Positions 22,860 to 35,883 of a DNA stretch of 64,000 nucleotides are shown piece by piece (position 1 is the stretch's first letter; each line of letters starts with the position of its first letter). The stretch spans positions 12,224,193 through 12,288,192 of the forward strand of contig SCHM01000001.1 in the NCBI GenBank assembly GCA_004123355.1, given 5' to 3'. A program made the position numbers and the translations under genes. The notes below the pieces were generated by a model. The model was not told the origin of the DNA, ran no database searches, and saw nothing but the letters and a program-made list of their open reading frames with translations. The stretch comes from Amphirosellinia nigrospora. Its lineage: Eukaryota; Ascomycota; Sordariomycetes; Xylariales; Xylariaceae.

Positions 22860-25300
22860 AGGCAGGCTCGGTGATAGTGGGGAGAAATATTCGATACCCA
22901 TTCAATAGAGCGAGTAAAGTACAGGTGGCTGCGTGAAATAGGCACATGCGGCATCATCACGGGAAAAGTTTGGGTTCTCAATGACATGCATGAGCGGCGT
23001 CTGGGTTCTGGTACAATTCAAGGCGGTAGATATGTATGGTATGTCTGGGTTCCAAAATCAGTCTTAATACAAGGGAACTTTCTAAGTTCAAACGACAAGC
23101 TTCATGCATTCCTCTGGTCGCACGTGTGTAGCATGGCCAAAGGTTCAACTCATTGGTCATTGATGTTCCGTATGTGATAAAATCACGCCTCATAGGAGTG
23201 CTACCCTGTTCAATTATCCTAAACGCAACTATACCAACATTACTTGCTATACCGGCCAACTATCATTGTCTGTATGCCATTCTTCGCTAAAGATAAGCTT
23301 GCGGTCATAACTAGGAGGAGACAGATATGAAGAGGCAGGATTGTAGTAGATGGACCGGATTATCACTTCATTCTTTACCGAAGGGGGTTCATAAGCCGCC
23401 CATTACGCCAGACGGGCTAGCTATCTATAAGACGACAAACACAAGATAGTTTATCTGGAACGACTTGATGCGCCTATCTACTATATATGTTATCATGTAC
23501 TACCTTTCTTAGAGAATTTAGAGATATCACGCCTACCTCAACAGCCAGCGTCAACTTCTTTTGCTGCATGCTTGCAGATTTATAGTATAGGGATCGCTGA
23601 TTGTGTACTTTGCGCGTAAAAAAACTCTATATTCTCGCTGTCATATCTCTCGCGCTCTTATTGCTAGGTTTGATTGCGCATACTACGTCGAAGGCGAGCT
23701 GGCTCTGGGTATCCGGGAAAAGGTAGGTCTGTTCATCTGCCCGGTGCTGGTTTGCGCCGACGGTTGACAGGTTGACCGTTCCTACGGTGTATGGCAGCTC
23801 GTGGATATTTTTATCTTATAGCGGTCGCTGGACACATGCATATTCTCGCATCATGATTGATCCGAGGACTTGGGTTTATGGCTCGCGTGTTGGCGCGCCA
23901 TTTGGTGTGCTTGGCAGTGCTACGGAGCCGTCTTTGTCGGCAACGGTCGTTATCTGTTAGAGGTATGCGGTAGTCCTGGTTTATAATATGCTTCTCAGCT
24001 AAAATTAAATGGCGAGTCTTACGGTTGGGCGTTTGTCCGGGACACGAGTCGGAGTGATAACAGACTACAACCGCCCTGCCCCCAACAGGATACTATGAGG
24101 ACTTTGGTGGTAATAGGTCTATTGACTATAACACAACAAATTAAATTGAATAAATTGGGAACATAGCTATCAAGTCTATCATTGCAAACCCTACGACTTA
24201 AACTATAGCCTTTAGCTTTTATACCAAATTTTTTTTTTTTTTTTTTTAATTTCGTTGATTTCGTTGGCTATATTATTTAACTTGAAAGTAGCCGAGTTTT
24301 AGTGGTATATTAGCGGTATAGAGGGTGTGTATGGTCTTTTATCGCTTTGGCTCCAGATTGAAGTAGGATTACCGGTAGGTTACTAGTAGGTTGAAGTATA
24401 GGGGTTAGGGCTTAATATCATTAATTCCCGAACTTTTTCCTATTACTCGGGGAGGCTCTAGGTCTTTATATATCCAATCTCTATCTACTAGACCTACTTC
24501 GAGGTACCAGCTAGCCACATGTAACCCTGTTACCTGACAGACATCGGGGTAGCTGCTCTGGCCTCTTTCTACTAGCTCATATCAATGCAAGTTGATAATG
24601 GATGTGACGCAGCATTTGTGCATGATGCTACATTCGTGAGAGGAGATCTCAATCGTTTAGATCATTTGAATTACTTCATGGGATCTGGGCTGTTGGTTAT
24701 CGGCCCTACAGCCACTCAAAGATTCTTGCAAGGCTTTTGATGTTGTGCTTCAGTTTCCAAGAACCTGAAATTCTATTATTTATTGAGGCGAACATTTTTG
24801 TTATACTCAAATGTATTGGTATCGTTGGGCATCGTTACTGTCAAGACATTTGGGTGAGCTACCCATAGGGTATACACATAGACTTAAGTCCTCTGGCCAG
24901 TCTCATCGAGGTAGTACTAATGATCCACGGAGATGGCGATAGTATTGCTGTAGTGGTGTGCCTAATTGTTGCAGATACTGTGTGTGTCCAGAACCCTCCC
25001 GCTTGTAGCGCTATTGCTTGGTCGCGAAGCTAAAAGGACAGCGGAATGAGACACAGGCTTAGCGAATGCTTTATCTACCTACTACTATTTCGCTTACTTG
25101 TAGGGTGGTATTGTCTTTACAGGCGGTTAGATACCACCTAGGAGCGGGGTGTGTTTTTGTCAGGCTCAATCTTGTTAGGCACCCAGTCAGGATTCTGCCT
25201 CGCTACCAATGATAGACGCTTCCAGCTCGGTCGGAGTGATAGTAAGATTCCTTCACCCGCCATCTACATGATCGCAATACGTAAGTTGTTTGTTTTCAAG
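22860..25300. other. Gene-poor stretch, partly AT-rich
   Basis: 2.4 kb with no supported gene. 24100-24300 is strongly AT-rich with a run of 19 T (24229-24247). Composition and many stop codons suggest old repeat DNA decayed by C-to-T mutation, but I found no terminal repeats. Confidence 0.5.
24229..24247 (+). repeat. Poly-T run of 19
   Basis: Nineteen consecutive T inside an AT-rich intergenic zone. On the minus strand this is a poly-A run and might be the end of a retroposed element, but no element is recognisable beside it. Confidence 0.8.
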
Positions 25301-28291
25301 ATGGCCGAACTCGCCTTTATAGGGCTCGCAAGCAACATATTGCAATTTCTCCAACTTGGGATACAAGTTGCTACCCAGGCCGCGAGCTGTATAAATCAGA
25401 AGCTGGCGTGACCACCGTGAATGGTCAATTGGAAGCAGATGCCGAAGAACTCGGGGCACTCATGGAACATTTACGATTGTCTAATCTATCACTGGGCCCA
25501 CGTACTAACCAAACAGAAGCCGAAAGACAATTATTCCATTCAGCTAAATCATGTCTCGAGACATCAAATACACTACTGGAGACGCTCCGCAGACTCAAAT
25601 TCAACAATTCAGGCACTGGTAAATTGATAGGGGCAGCCAAACAAGCATTCCTTAACCAGTCTACGCGTGACAAGATCAATCAACTATACCAACGTCTTCA
25701 AGGTTTACAGGATTCTACTATGCTCCGGATTGTTGTAGTTCTGCGGTACGTCTCCCTGGCTAATCACTGGCCGATTATGTACTTATTAAAAACACCTTAG
25801 ACAGGACCAGTCCATGTTATCAAAGTCTATAAGGGATCTCAAAGCTGTCAACATCCTGCTAGAAGCAAACACAACGCAGAAATTGAATTCAATTCACCGG
25901 GACCTCCTAAAACTATTCGAAAGAATCCCTGGGTATACTCTAGACAGAGCATTGGAAAGTACGACTGGGATGAAATCTGTAATTCCGGCAATTCGAGATG
26001 CATGGCCTGAAGATATACAACTTGATGCCCTACGAGAAGAAGCAATTAATGCGCGGAAACAACTAAAATTTCTCAAGGCCCTCCAATTTTCAGAAATTCG
26101 CACACGACATGAGTCAATTAAGCCAGCGCATTCCGAAACCTTCTGGTGGATATTCAGCCATCAAGACTCTAGATTCCTCAATTGGCTCGAGGATGATGAA
26201 GGAATATTTTGGGTGAGGGGAAAGGCAGGCAGTGGGAAGTCAACGCTGATGCGATTCCTCGTGGAAACGAAAAAAGTAACAATGGCGCTTGAGAAGTGGG
26301 CTGGAGGCAGAATATTGGTGACGGCCAGCCACTTCTTTTGGAACGCTGGGAGCCCAATGCAGAAATCGCGTGTTGGACTCTTTCGCACACTTTTATTCCA
26401 AATCCTCAGACAAATGCCAACTCTAATCCAACCACTTTTCCCGTCACGCTGGAGAAGCATAGAGGCCGAATTGGATACTTGGTCTGAGGATGAACTGCTT
26501 CGGGTATTGAAAAAGCTCCCACTCGAGCCCGACCTTCCTCTTCGATTTTGTTTTTTTGTTGACGGCCTTGATGAGTACACGGCAGGAGCCAGCAACTATC
26601 ATGGTGATTTTGAGGAACTGATTCAGGTGTTTGTAGCTCTATCAGCATCACCAGTCATCAAGATTTGTGTCTCAAGCAGGCCATGGGCAGCATTTGACAG
26701 AGCATTCAAAGATAATCGAAACAGACTACAGCTGGAGGATTTAACGAGAGGTGACATCAAAGCGTATGTGCTGGATAAGTTCAATACCAGTCCACACTTT
26801 CAATCTTTGGCGACGGCTGATGCTAGGTGCGAAAATTTTGGTGACAAAATAGTACAAAAAGCCCAGGGTGTTTTCCTTTGGGTGTATCTTGTTGTCCATT
26901 CGCTCCTTAGGGGTGCTTCAGCAGAAGATGACTTTGAAGACCTAGAATTGCGGCTCAACAATATTCCAGCAGATCTCGAAGAGTACTTCAAGCATATGCT
27001 TAGAAGTATCGAACCAGTTTACTTGGCGCAGACTACTTGCATCTTGCAGTTTGCTGTTGACGCTGGACACGAACTGCCACTTTTGGCGTATCAATTCCTA
27101 GATCGAGTCATATGCAATCCAAACGACGATTTCGATTTGTCGGATGATGCATGCTCCAACCGAAATCAACTTGATATACAGAACAGGATGAAGGTTCGGT
27201 TGAATGTTCGCTGCAAAGATCTTCTCGAGGTCGTACACGTTAAAGAAGAGAATGAGCCGTGTGGGCACGGCTCATACATGGTCAGCTTCTTCCATCGCAC
27301 AGTAAGGGATTTCTTTCTAGAGAGAGAAATTTTGGTCGATATGATGAAAGACCACAACGTCAATTTCGACAGCCTTATAACACTCTCCAGAATTATGTTG
27401 GCGTTGGTTAAGACATGTTATGCTGTACCTCCAATTCCATGGTACCCTCATGACGCGCCCTTTGTCTACATGGAAAATCTTACGCATTACGTATATCGAG
27501 TAGAGCGAGATTTTGTTAGACGCAAGAGGCAAGGGGTAGAAAGACTCGAAATGGCTCACGCGCTCCTCGGCGAATTCGATCGTGTCAGCTCTAGATACTT
27601 CTCTGATTTGGGCGTGTACAGGCACTGGACTAATATTTTTATGAAAGACCGAGGTTGGGACTTGATTTCATACGCTATCCAAAAAAGATTGCTCCTTTAC
27701 GTCACTTCAAAACTGCACGCAGACTCTGGCCTTATACAAAGAAGAAAAGGACGGCCGCTACTTGATTACGCCCTCTCTTTTACTTACCCGAGAATGGATT
27801 CCGATCTTGAAATAGAACTAGATTCTTCTCTAGTCGAGCTTTTACTTTCGAAAAAGGCTAACCCAAATGAAAGCCTCAGTTCCAACCAGTATAATGATCC
27901 CAATTCCACTCCTTGGCTCATATTCCTCGGCACTTGTCAAACCTATAATGAAAGTGGCTATCGTGGTGCGGCACGTTATGAAATCATGAAGCTAATGATC
28001 TCTCACGGGGCGGATTATAAGCATCCTTGTATCCAAAATGCTGGCGGTCTTTACAACCATTGTCTGCGGATGGGATTCTCTGTCGTAGAAATCCAAAACT
28101 TGCGCCTTATCATCGAATCGAAGGAGGCTGAGGAATTGGAGGAGGCTGAGAGATCAAAGGAGGCTGAGAAATCCAAGGAGACTGAGAAATCCAAGGAGAC
28201 TGAGTCTTCTTTTCATATCTCATGGCTTTCACGGATACTATCAAAAGCAGCCCGCGACAAACAACGAGTCATTATAAAGCGTCGACTTTGA
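25301..28291 (+). CDS. NACHT-domain NLR-like STAND protein with ankyrin-like end
   Basis: Predicted 978 residues. The N-terminus (MAELAFIGLASNILQFLQL) is a helical domain of the kind that opens fungal NLR-like proteins. A helical linker follows, then a NACHT NTPase: Walker A GKAGSGKST near residue 288, Walker B CFFVDGLDEY, and a downstream SRPW sensor-like motif. The C-terminal third has weak ankyrin-like units (VELLLSKKANPNES, IMKLMISHGADYKHPC) and ends in an 18-bp tandem repeat. Intron 25746-25800. One missing base near 25385-25400 joins the N-terminal helix to SEAGVTTVNGQLEADAEEL; length is then 979 codons. Such proteins act in non-self recognition, heterokaryon incompatibility or immunity-like responses; the trigger and partner cannot be read here. 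Start ATG at 25301 has a good context. Confidence 0.85.
28121..28205 (+). repeat. 18-bp tandem repeat in the NLR C-terminus
   Basis: About five units of the form AAGGAGRCTGAGAAATCC encode a charged Lys-Glu repeat (KEAEKSKETEKSKETE) near the NLR C-terminus. The unit is in frame, so copy number can change without breaking the protein. Confidence 0.8.
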
Positions 28292-29059
28292 GTCATCGTA
28301 CCATATTTAGTGTTGGGGATGGATTACCTGCTGCTTCGTCGCGACGACTGGGCAAAGCAAAATAACAATAGCCGGTTGGCCGGTTTACGCAACATTTATT
28401 ATTGCTATTTATGTTTTGAAGTCGAATCTTATCAAATAGTGTAGTATACTGCAATAAGGGCTTTTGGCTGAGGGTTTGGGAGTGCATTGGAGTTTTGATA
28501 ATTTCTCAGAGAAACAAAGGGCCGATAAAACTTGGCCCTATGTACGCCTATACTGACAAGGACTTGTGTTCAAGTAGTTCAATTCAGCTAATAATCTCTT
28601 TGGGGTTTCCAGGGGCTCTGGTTTCTTAATGCCGACTTCAATGTGACTTCACCTATGCCCTCAATTTAAAGACAAATTCTAGGACCTCTTCCTCGCAGCC
28701 CTCTGAGGGTGTGATTTCTCGAGAGGGCTCGAGGTTATTCCCAGGACTCTGTGTGGCTCCTGTAGCTGTCTTGTGGCTGGTCACTGACTGGTCCGTGTAA
28801 CAAGTACTGACCGCCAAAACGTATTTGAAGTCGCGGGATAGGACTACTCATGCTTTACGAAAGTAATTTAAGACAAGGCAAGATATACTATTAGTTCCGT
28901 CTACTGAACCATGCCCATAAGCTCCAAATCAACTCGTCTAGAACGAAGTATAGTCAAAACTTAATTTAACTAATTTGTTTATATTTAATATTAGTTCCGA
29001 GTGAGAATTCGAGAGGCCGCAGGTGAAAGGTCGGATATGAATCAGGTTCTCCATTGTTA
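28292..29059. other. Intergenic stretch between NLR and hydrolase genes
   Basis: 768 nt with no supported gene; AT-rich towards 28900-29000. It is the downstream region of two convergent genes. Confidence 0.5.
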
Positions 29060-29980
29060 TTATTTCTTAGCAGTTTTTGTCTGCTCTCCTTTTGCTACAT
29101 TTGCGACGATCGTATCTACCACTTGCCGACGCACACGATGTGGGAATTCGTGACCACATTCTTCAAGAACAACAAGCGTCGCTCCTGCCACGTCATCTCT
29201 CAAAGCCTCGGCGTGCTTCATTGGGAAGATCTGGTCCTTTGCAGCGTGGATGACGACGGTTGGGCACTTTATCAACTTGAGCGACTCGCGGGGCCACCTC
29301 GGACCTGACGCGTCAGAATGGTTGTACTTAGTCAACCAGGTGCCGCTCTCCCTCTCGCGCCGGTACGTAATCTCGCACTGCGTTCTCGACTCGGCCCTTT
29401 CTGCTTCTGTGGGCGGCTGGGTGGCCAAGGCGAGATCAAGACTCACGTATGCTTGAATCCAAGCCTCGTGGTCATCCTGGTTCTCCGGTATGCTAAACGC
29501 CTCGCCCAGTAGCCACTGCCCCTCTAAGTTTGTGGGCGGTAATTTATCATTTGCATTCGGCTGGCGCCCGACAGGGCTCGTGAGGACGAGGGCCAAGCTG
29601 CGGACGAGGTCAGGGAGGCGCGCAGCCACCTGCCATGAAATGGGCCCCCCTAAACTAGTACCAACGACGTGGACGCCATCAAGGTTCAGGTGCTTGATTA
29701 GACCAACCGCATCATCGACCATGTCGTCAAGCGAATACACGGGCGAGTCATCAGACGGCCTAGCGAACGAAGTTGAGAGACCTGTGTCCCGATGGTCGTA
29801 ACGAATGACATAGTGCGGGTTGTCTGGCCGATTGAAAAGCTGGGCAATCTCGGCCGTCTTCTGTGTCATGGCTGTACTATGTCCTGAGATGAGGAATATG
29901 GGGTCTGACGGGTTGCCAGAAACTCGGTAGCAAATCCGACAACCCGAAGGCAGTGATAAAAAGAGGTCTTCCTCTGCCAT
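29060..29980 (-). CDS. Alpha/beta hydrolase, RdmC/aclacinomycin methylesterase-like
   Basis: Intact single-exon gene of 306 residues. Alpha/beta-hydrolase fold: HSTAMTQ after beta-strand 3 (oxyanion side), RYDHRDTGLST, nucleophile elbow VGTSLGG, acid in HAAKDQIFP and catalytic histidine in EECGHEFPH, all in the usual order. The arrangement resembles the methylesterase-like group that includes bacterial RdmC, but members act on many esters, so substrate is unknown. No signal peptide; likely cytosolic. It is convergent with the NLR gene and has no frame break. Confidence 0.85.
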   Translation of the reverse strand: MAEEDLFLSLPSGCRICYRVSGNPSDPIFLISGHSTAMTQKTAEIAQLFNRPDNPHYVIRYDHRDTGLSTSFARPSDDSPVYSLDDMVDDAVGLIKHLNLDGVHVVGTSLGGPISWQVAARLPDLVRSLALVLTSPVGRQPNANDKLPPTNLEGQWLLGEAFSIPENQDDHEAWIQAYVSLDLALATQPPTEAERAESRTQCEITYRRERESGTWLTKYNHSDASGPRWPRESLKLIKCPTVVIHAAKDQIFPMKHAEALRDDVAGATLVVLEECGHEFPHRVRRQVVDTIVANVAKGEQTKTAKK

Positions 29981-30557
29981 TGTTGTATGCTAGGCTCTTA
30001 GCTACAAGAGATCATCGACGTCGGTTGGCGCAAGCCCACTCAAGAGGTTGTGTTTACAGAGGTAAACTCCTGAATGCTGCCTAAAATTATATAAGTGGTT
30101 TTAATGGGCTGGGGTATAATGTATACCAGCCCAGGAGTTGAGCTTCAAAATACAGTAAATATCCACTCACACTCGAGGTTCCCACACTGTATGCGCGTCG
30201 CAGCGCCAAGCCCAGGTTGTCAGTATATTCCGAAATTCCCTATCTCTCTTCGTCCTCACTATCCGTCGTAATGTCATGCTTCTCGATGCTTAAAAACACC
30301 TAACAATAAAGTTGATGAGTATTAATTAATGGTCAAGTGCAGTTGCCATCTCCAAGAACCGAATAAAGAAAGATCAAAAGTTATCAAGTCTTGCCAATTG
30401 GAAGACATGTGGGCAATTGCATGTCCTAGCTCTAGTTTTCTACATAAAGGAGTTATCCATTACAAGCTCAGTATCGCAATGCTGATCAACACCTTCCTCG
30501 TGCTTTAATCATCGACTGTACCCTTCTTTTGGCCTCTAGTCAGCATTAACTAGTACT
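29981..30557. other. Intergenic stretch between hydrolase and aminopeptidase
   Basis: 577 nt with the promoter side of the hydrolase and the 3' region of the aminopeptidase. No gene or repeat seen. Confidence 0.5.
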
Positions 30558-32300
30558 CTAGCGCCTCTTGAGAGCCATAGACATGTTTCTTTGGGTACCA
30601 GAGCGATGATTATCTACATGCCGACGGGCAGGGATCGTCGAGTTTGAAGGCAAACGTGCCGGAAATCCCTCCCAGCTCCTACCGTAGGTAGCAACAGCGT
30701 GAGCGATAGCCTTGCCGTTCACCTCGAATGGAAGTTCGGCCAGGTTCGTCACATTATCCGCGGCGGAGTGGTAGTTCTGGTCGTATTGTTCGCCAGCAAC
30801 CCCACCGTAAATGGTTACCTCCGATTCTGTTTTAACACCATCGGCACCGGTATCGAGGCCACTGCAGGGGACACCAGCGTCGAGGAATGGGCCGTAGTCG
30901 CTGCGGCCGTTGAACTCGGCTCCGAAAGTAGTCAGATTCTTAGCCGCGAACCAATCCTCAAATAACTTCTCCGCCACGTCAGACCCAGGAGGCCCAGTCA
31001 GGTTGTAGCGGCTGCCATCACCGTCGTATATACCCAAATAGTAATTCGGAGACGCTATCATATCGAAATTCAAGTAAAGACGGATCTTAGCGAGGTCCTG
31101 GGAGCTGGAGGTGTTGACGAAGTGATCGGCACCCAGAAGTCCTTCTTCTTCAGCTGTCCACCAAGCGAACTTGACTTGTGAATTAGTTCGCCACTTCGAG
31201 AGCGCCTTGGCGACAGTCAACAAGCCACAGGAGCCACTACCGTTATCATTTATGCCGGGGCCCTTATCAACAGAGTCCGAGTGAGCGCCCAGGAACAGGA
31301 CGTTGTTCGGGTCGCCGTACTTGGACGTGGCGATAACATTATGACTTGCTGCGAGAGTTATGTATGCCCAAAAGGTTCCGGAACTAGTGACCGTCTCGCC
31401 CGCTTCGATGCGCGCGGCTAGTGCCAGGCCATCGGCACGAGTGAGGCCGCCAAGGGGAATCAGATCGTTGACACCGCCAACAGTCCCGGCGGCAGGACCA
31501 ACGTCACCATTATTGTAGATCATCGCGGCAATAGCACCCTTAGCACCAGCGTTGTTATCTTCTGCGCAAAAGTGCAATCGCCACGAGCGATGAGAGCTAC
31601 TTTCCCAGAGACGTTATCGGGTATATCCTCCTGGCGATTACGTTAGTAGAAACACGAATGGGAGTTTTCCATCAGCTCTGGGACTTGTTATTTCTCTGGC
31701 GATGCTACTACGACGTCAGGGTTGCAACCAAGGTTGGCTACATTGGCCAGAGGCACATCCGTCCAAGTGCCATTGTTGCCAAACTCAAACGAACTTGTGG
31801 CAAAATCAATACCATCAACCGAAAACTCCTGGGAAGAAGCAAGTGTAATCTCCGTGCTATACTCTTGAAGTTCAATTTGATAGTAGTCGCCAAGAGCTTC
31901 AAGCGTATCTTTAAAGTATTTGACGGTATTCTTATGGCCTTCAGAGCCATGGACCTGCACACTGTTAGCATCTGGAAAAACATAATGCGAAGGGATATCT
32001 ATGGAACGTACTCGGTTACGGCCAGTAGTCGCATAGGCGATATCCTCGAGTGCCTGGGCACAATTCAAGAGATCCTTGAGATGGATAGAGTCAACGAACG
32101 GTTTCTGCCAATAAATTGGTTAGCTTAGTTTTTCATGTTATAGAATAACCTCATTATTAGTTTTAAACTAGTCGAGTGAATCTTACATCCTGAACGAGAG
32201 GTCGCTCGTATTTGGTCCCTTGAGGAAGAGGCCCAGCATTGCTAGTCAAAGCAAGCAGGCCAACGGTCGTGATGGCAACAATGGAATTGATTTTTTTCAT
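30558..32300 (-). CDS. Secreted M28 aminopeptidase (aminopeptidase Y-like)
   Basis: Predicted 526 residues in three exons (32187-32300, about 31712-32104, 30558-31630). A signal peptide (MKKINSIVAITTVGLLALTS) and propeptide lead to a PA-type insert (VANLGCNP, VSGKVALIARGDCTFA), then the M28 catalytic domain. Di-zinc ligands appear as GAHSDSV, INDNGSG, TAEEEGLLGAD, FDMIASP and YHSAADN. The enzyme should trim N-terminal residues from peptides outside the cell or in the vacuole. The second intron has a fine CTACTAAC branch, but the donor could be either of two GTAG sites. One missing base at about 31554-31562 separates CTFAQK from NNAGAKGAIAAM; with it the length is 527 codons. The peptide transporter 8 kb away could import its products. 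Confidence 0.9.
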
Positions 32301-35000
32301 GATGGCTAGACCGACATGTGTAACGAATGAAAGACGCGTATGCTACGAACCCTAAGTCTGTCACCTCGTCCAGTGAGTGACGCACGCAAAAAATCAGAGT
32401 CTAGGGTAGCGCAATCGAGTTGGAGTAGGCGGGATCAAGTCGAGAAATCAAGTGAGAACTTGATAGCAGGATAGAAACTACAGCTTTATACTCGGAGGCA
32501 GAATCAACGATTCCGCCATAGGCCAAGGGGTTTGGTGTTATTTTCTTGGCTACAGATACGTCGATCAACGCCCATGCTGCCCAGACTCTAGTGTGGCAAG
32601 CTCGATGGACAAAGCTCCTCTATGCATCGATTCTACGCACGATGAGGGAGAATGGCAGACTATAACCCAAGCCAAGCCATAGCACGTAAAACGCAATCAA
32701 ACCAGTCCCTTGGCGAATACTGCATATAATAACTGATACCAGAAACGCGGTTGGAGGCTTCTTTGGAGACGTCCTTATCTACGGTGACCTGCCTCATCTA
32801 GATGTGCCAAGTGCCAAGGCGAGAGTCCGGCAGGGGCACCGGCAGAAGCCAAATCATCGGAAAACTTGGGAAAAGCGGATGGCAGGCAATCTACACACCT
32901 GCTAGCTATAGCCAGGTACAAGATGAAGGCAATACTAGTTTCTATAGAAAGCGGCACGCATAGTTTGGAATTATATTTCACGGAGAACAGGTTATGTTAC
33001 GAATAAGTGGGCCTACAAGGTGCCCAGGCACCCGAGGCATGGATAATGTATAGTCCGGGAGATATCGGGTATATATAGACACTTCATACACTTTATTAGG
33101 TGTGTATTACTTGACTAGAAGATCATCTGGATACACTACTGATGAGGCCTCTGGAAAGTGCACGGGCTCACTTCCTATGATAGATCACGTATCCAAAAAT
33201 ACGTGAGAGGTTTCTAAGCTACTATATATAACCCTCCGTCTTACCATAACTCTTCTCTTGTCCCTTCCGAATAAGGGCATTAAACATTACCCATTCCCAT
33301 TTAGAGGCTGAGTTTCGAATAAAAGCCTACTAGAAGATAGTTCTTCTGATCGGACTGAATCGTCTCCAGAAAGAAATGTGGGTGCTGTCTTTACATAGAT
33401 GATTCAGATATTATTTGCCAAGTACAGCAGCTTGAGATCGTCACCCCAAGACATCATAAAACGACTGACAACTATGGCGGCAACCACCTCTTTGAGAAGC
33501 TTCGAGGTTCTCTATCAATCACGTTCCACTGCTTGCGCGGCGCCGTCTTCTAGCGGGTTGCTTCTGTCCCCGGGTGATTCCGCTTTATTTTCGGGCGACG
33601 TACTATCCTTCGCCGCGGTGTTCCTATTGTTAATTGGCCCAATCACTGTTTTCTTGTAATAGGTTTGAAGCAATGGGGAATGACGATGAAGCCAGGAATT
33701 GCCGGGTTGTTTCATTGGGGCTATGGTGGCGGCAAGATCGCTGTTGTTAACACTACGGCGGATTCTTGATAGGGTAAACTTGACCGATTCTTCTTGTCAG
33801 GTAATTTATGATCCAGAGTAAATAGAGAGACCTGCTTGCAACTAGGGAAGTAGTTAGGGTGTAATAGAGTGATCAATTAATTCCTGAACCTCCCAAATCT
33901 AGGGGACTCCAGTCACATATATATACATCAAGGTCTGCTGGATCTACTCCTTAGGGTCACTGTGGCCAAACACCCCGACACTTCTGCAATGGATGGGGTC
34001 CTAGATGGTTCTCAGACTTTTTCCCAGTCGATACACACCGAAATGGTATTATATAAGGGAGGTATCTCAAGAGACTGGAACTGGTGACCGTCTGGAAACA
34101 CACGTATTAGTGACTATGCAACCTAGGTTGGTAGTAATTCCCTAGTTTCAAAGCTGAACGGACTTGGAATGGTATTACTGCCGAAGGCCTTGATTTTCTG
34201 TTTCAAAGGATCGTAGTATAGAACACTTTCATTAGCTGGCATTCGTAAAGAATGAAGGTTGATTAGGTGTCCTTAACAAACATATAACACACCCGGAACG
34301 GAAGTAGAATGCGCGTGGCACTAGAAGTAGAAGGAAGAGACTCATTCAAGGCTACCTGACGGAGGGCAGCCTGCCTCACCCAGCGGTCTAAGCCTAAGAC
34401 AGCCACAATATATCTATGCATATGTCCAATTCAAGACTACTCATAAAATGGAGCCGTTGTTAGCCCATCACACGCCTTGAAAATTGATTCCTCGTCAAGT
34501 TGTCTTCTATACGTAGTTGGGGCCATCGTTTTGCCACATGAAAAAAACTCATGTATGTAGCTTGCCTAGCGCAGGCAGACGTACTTTACAATAGAGCTTT
34601 ATAAGGGTATTGTCATGGACCTCGTATGGGTGGGGTGTAGACATCTGTTGTTGCACGGAGAACAAGTGAAGCCATCTGGGCTCTATGTGACTATATGGCT
34701 ATGTGCATGGAGTCTCTTTGTCTGACTAGTGTGTCTAGATCCCTGTTCCTGAGCACAAAGACAACCAGGTACCTATTCCCCACACAGGAATATCCGACGA
34801 AGTTGGCTCAGTTGAATTGTGGCTGAAATGTGGAGCCCCTGTATTTCTTGGCTGGGTAGCTTATCCCTGCAATAGCTCGAGCTAGAACTTGCAGTTGTCT
34901 TGGAATTTGTTCATCATTTGTGTTTAACTCCTGGCCTTACGTACTTCGTATATCTGGCATGGGAGACGGAAATATCGTGATGTGAGGAGAATAATTTGTC
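32301..35000. other. Gene-poor stretch
   Basis: 2.7 kb without a supported gene. 33210-33300 has a TATATATAACC box followed by a CT-rich tract and might be the promoter end of an old LTR element, but no second copy or target duplication was found. The remainder shows only short open frames. Confidence 0.45.
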
Positions 35001-35883
35001 ATGGCGTCTACTGAGACCCCGCCCGGCAAACGAGTCGTGCACTTGAAGCGGCCCAATGGCTATACGAAACCCAAAGGGTGTGTTCTTGGAAGTTGGTCCC
35101 TTTTGGCGTGTCTAGGCCTACGTCTCAACGCGCATATTCTACTCTTGTTACTCCTGCGAGTGCCCAACCGTCGGGCAATTCTTTAGGTGGACATTATTGA
35201 CTCGGTGTTTTATATAGGCACAGCTCGCTGAGGACCCGAACCGTCCTCGGTCCAGCATCACATCTACGCGGCAAGCTGCTGAGCGGTTCGGTATTAGTAA
35301 GTCTACTGTAGCTCGTCAGCTTGCCGCTCTCAAGAGCGGCAAACCCAGGGCCAGCGCCGCCCCCAAACCCCCAAAGTCGGCCGCCCAAGCAGGTTCACCG
35401 AGGCTGAAGAGCAATCGCTCTCTTTTCACATGTTGTAAGCGCTGTCTGCTGTCAAGGCCACTCATCTTGACGAACCCCGGCTAGGGCGCCCGCGCCCCCT
35501 TAGTGGCCGGTATGGATTTGGAGATATTGATATGAGGTAGTATGCTACGACGTGCAAAAAAGCCAGTCTCTATAAAAGTAGTGCAAGATGCTGCCGATGC
35601 TCTTCTTTCTCGAAAGGACCCAACTGCCTTGCCTATCAGTGGCAGTTGGGCGAGACGATGGTTGCGGGCCGATCGCGCCCAGGCTCGCGAAGAAGCCATG
35701 TCAAAAGCCAATGGTGCACTACCAAGTGCTGAGCTGGTAGAAGCCGAGGTCGACAATGACGATGCAGACGGCGAGTTTGACGAAGATGCACCAAGTGAAT
35801 CCGAAGCTATAGATCCGAATTTGGATCCCGCTATTCATGGAAGTTTTTCATTCAGCCCCATACCACTAGCGAGACATAGCTAG
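35001..35883 (+). pseudogene. Decayed HTH/CENP-B-type transposase-like gene
   Basis: Pieces in different frames read as one DNA-binding protein. A start MASTETPPGKRVVHLKRPNG (35001) is followed, after a likely intron ending TATATAG near 35217, by STRQAAERFGISKSTVARQL, a helix-turn-helix of the psq type. Then come KVGRPSRFTEAEEQSLSFHM and, past a TAA and a later TAG, ALSAVKATHLDEPRLGRPR. A last frame (from 35542) holds VSIKVVQDAADALLSRKDP and SGSWARRWLRADRA, like a Tc5/CENP-B DNA-binding domain, then an acidic tail. No DDE nuclease follows. Stops that fit C-to-T change plus frame breaks suggest a truncated pogo/Tc1-like remnant. A once domesticated DNA-binding gene is possible. Confidence 0.5.

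Noticed and set aside
33160-33400. Possible solo LTR with TATATATAACC promoter
   Set aside because: No second copy, no TG..CA ends and no target duplication could be shown.
24411-34000. Similarity between 24411-24560 and 33860-34000 (both with TTAATTCC.GAAC)
   Set aside because: Match is limited to a few short words; not enough for a shared repeat.
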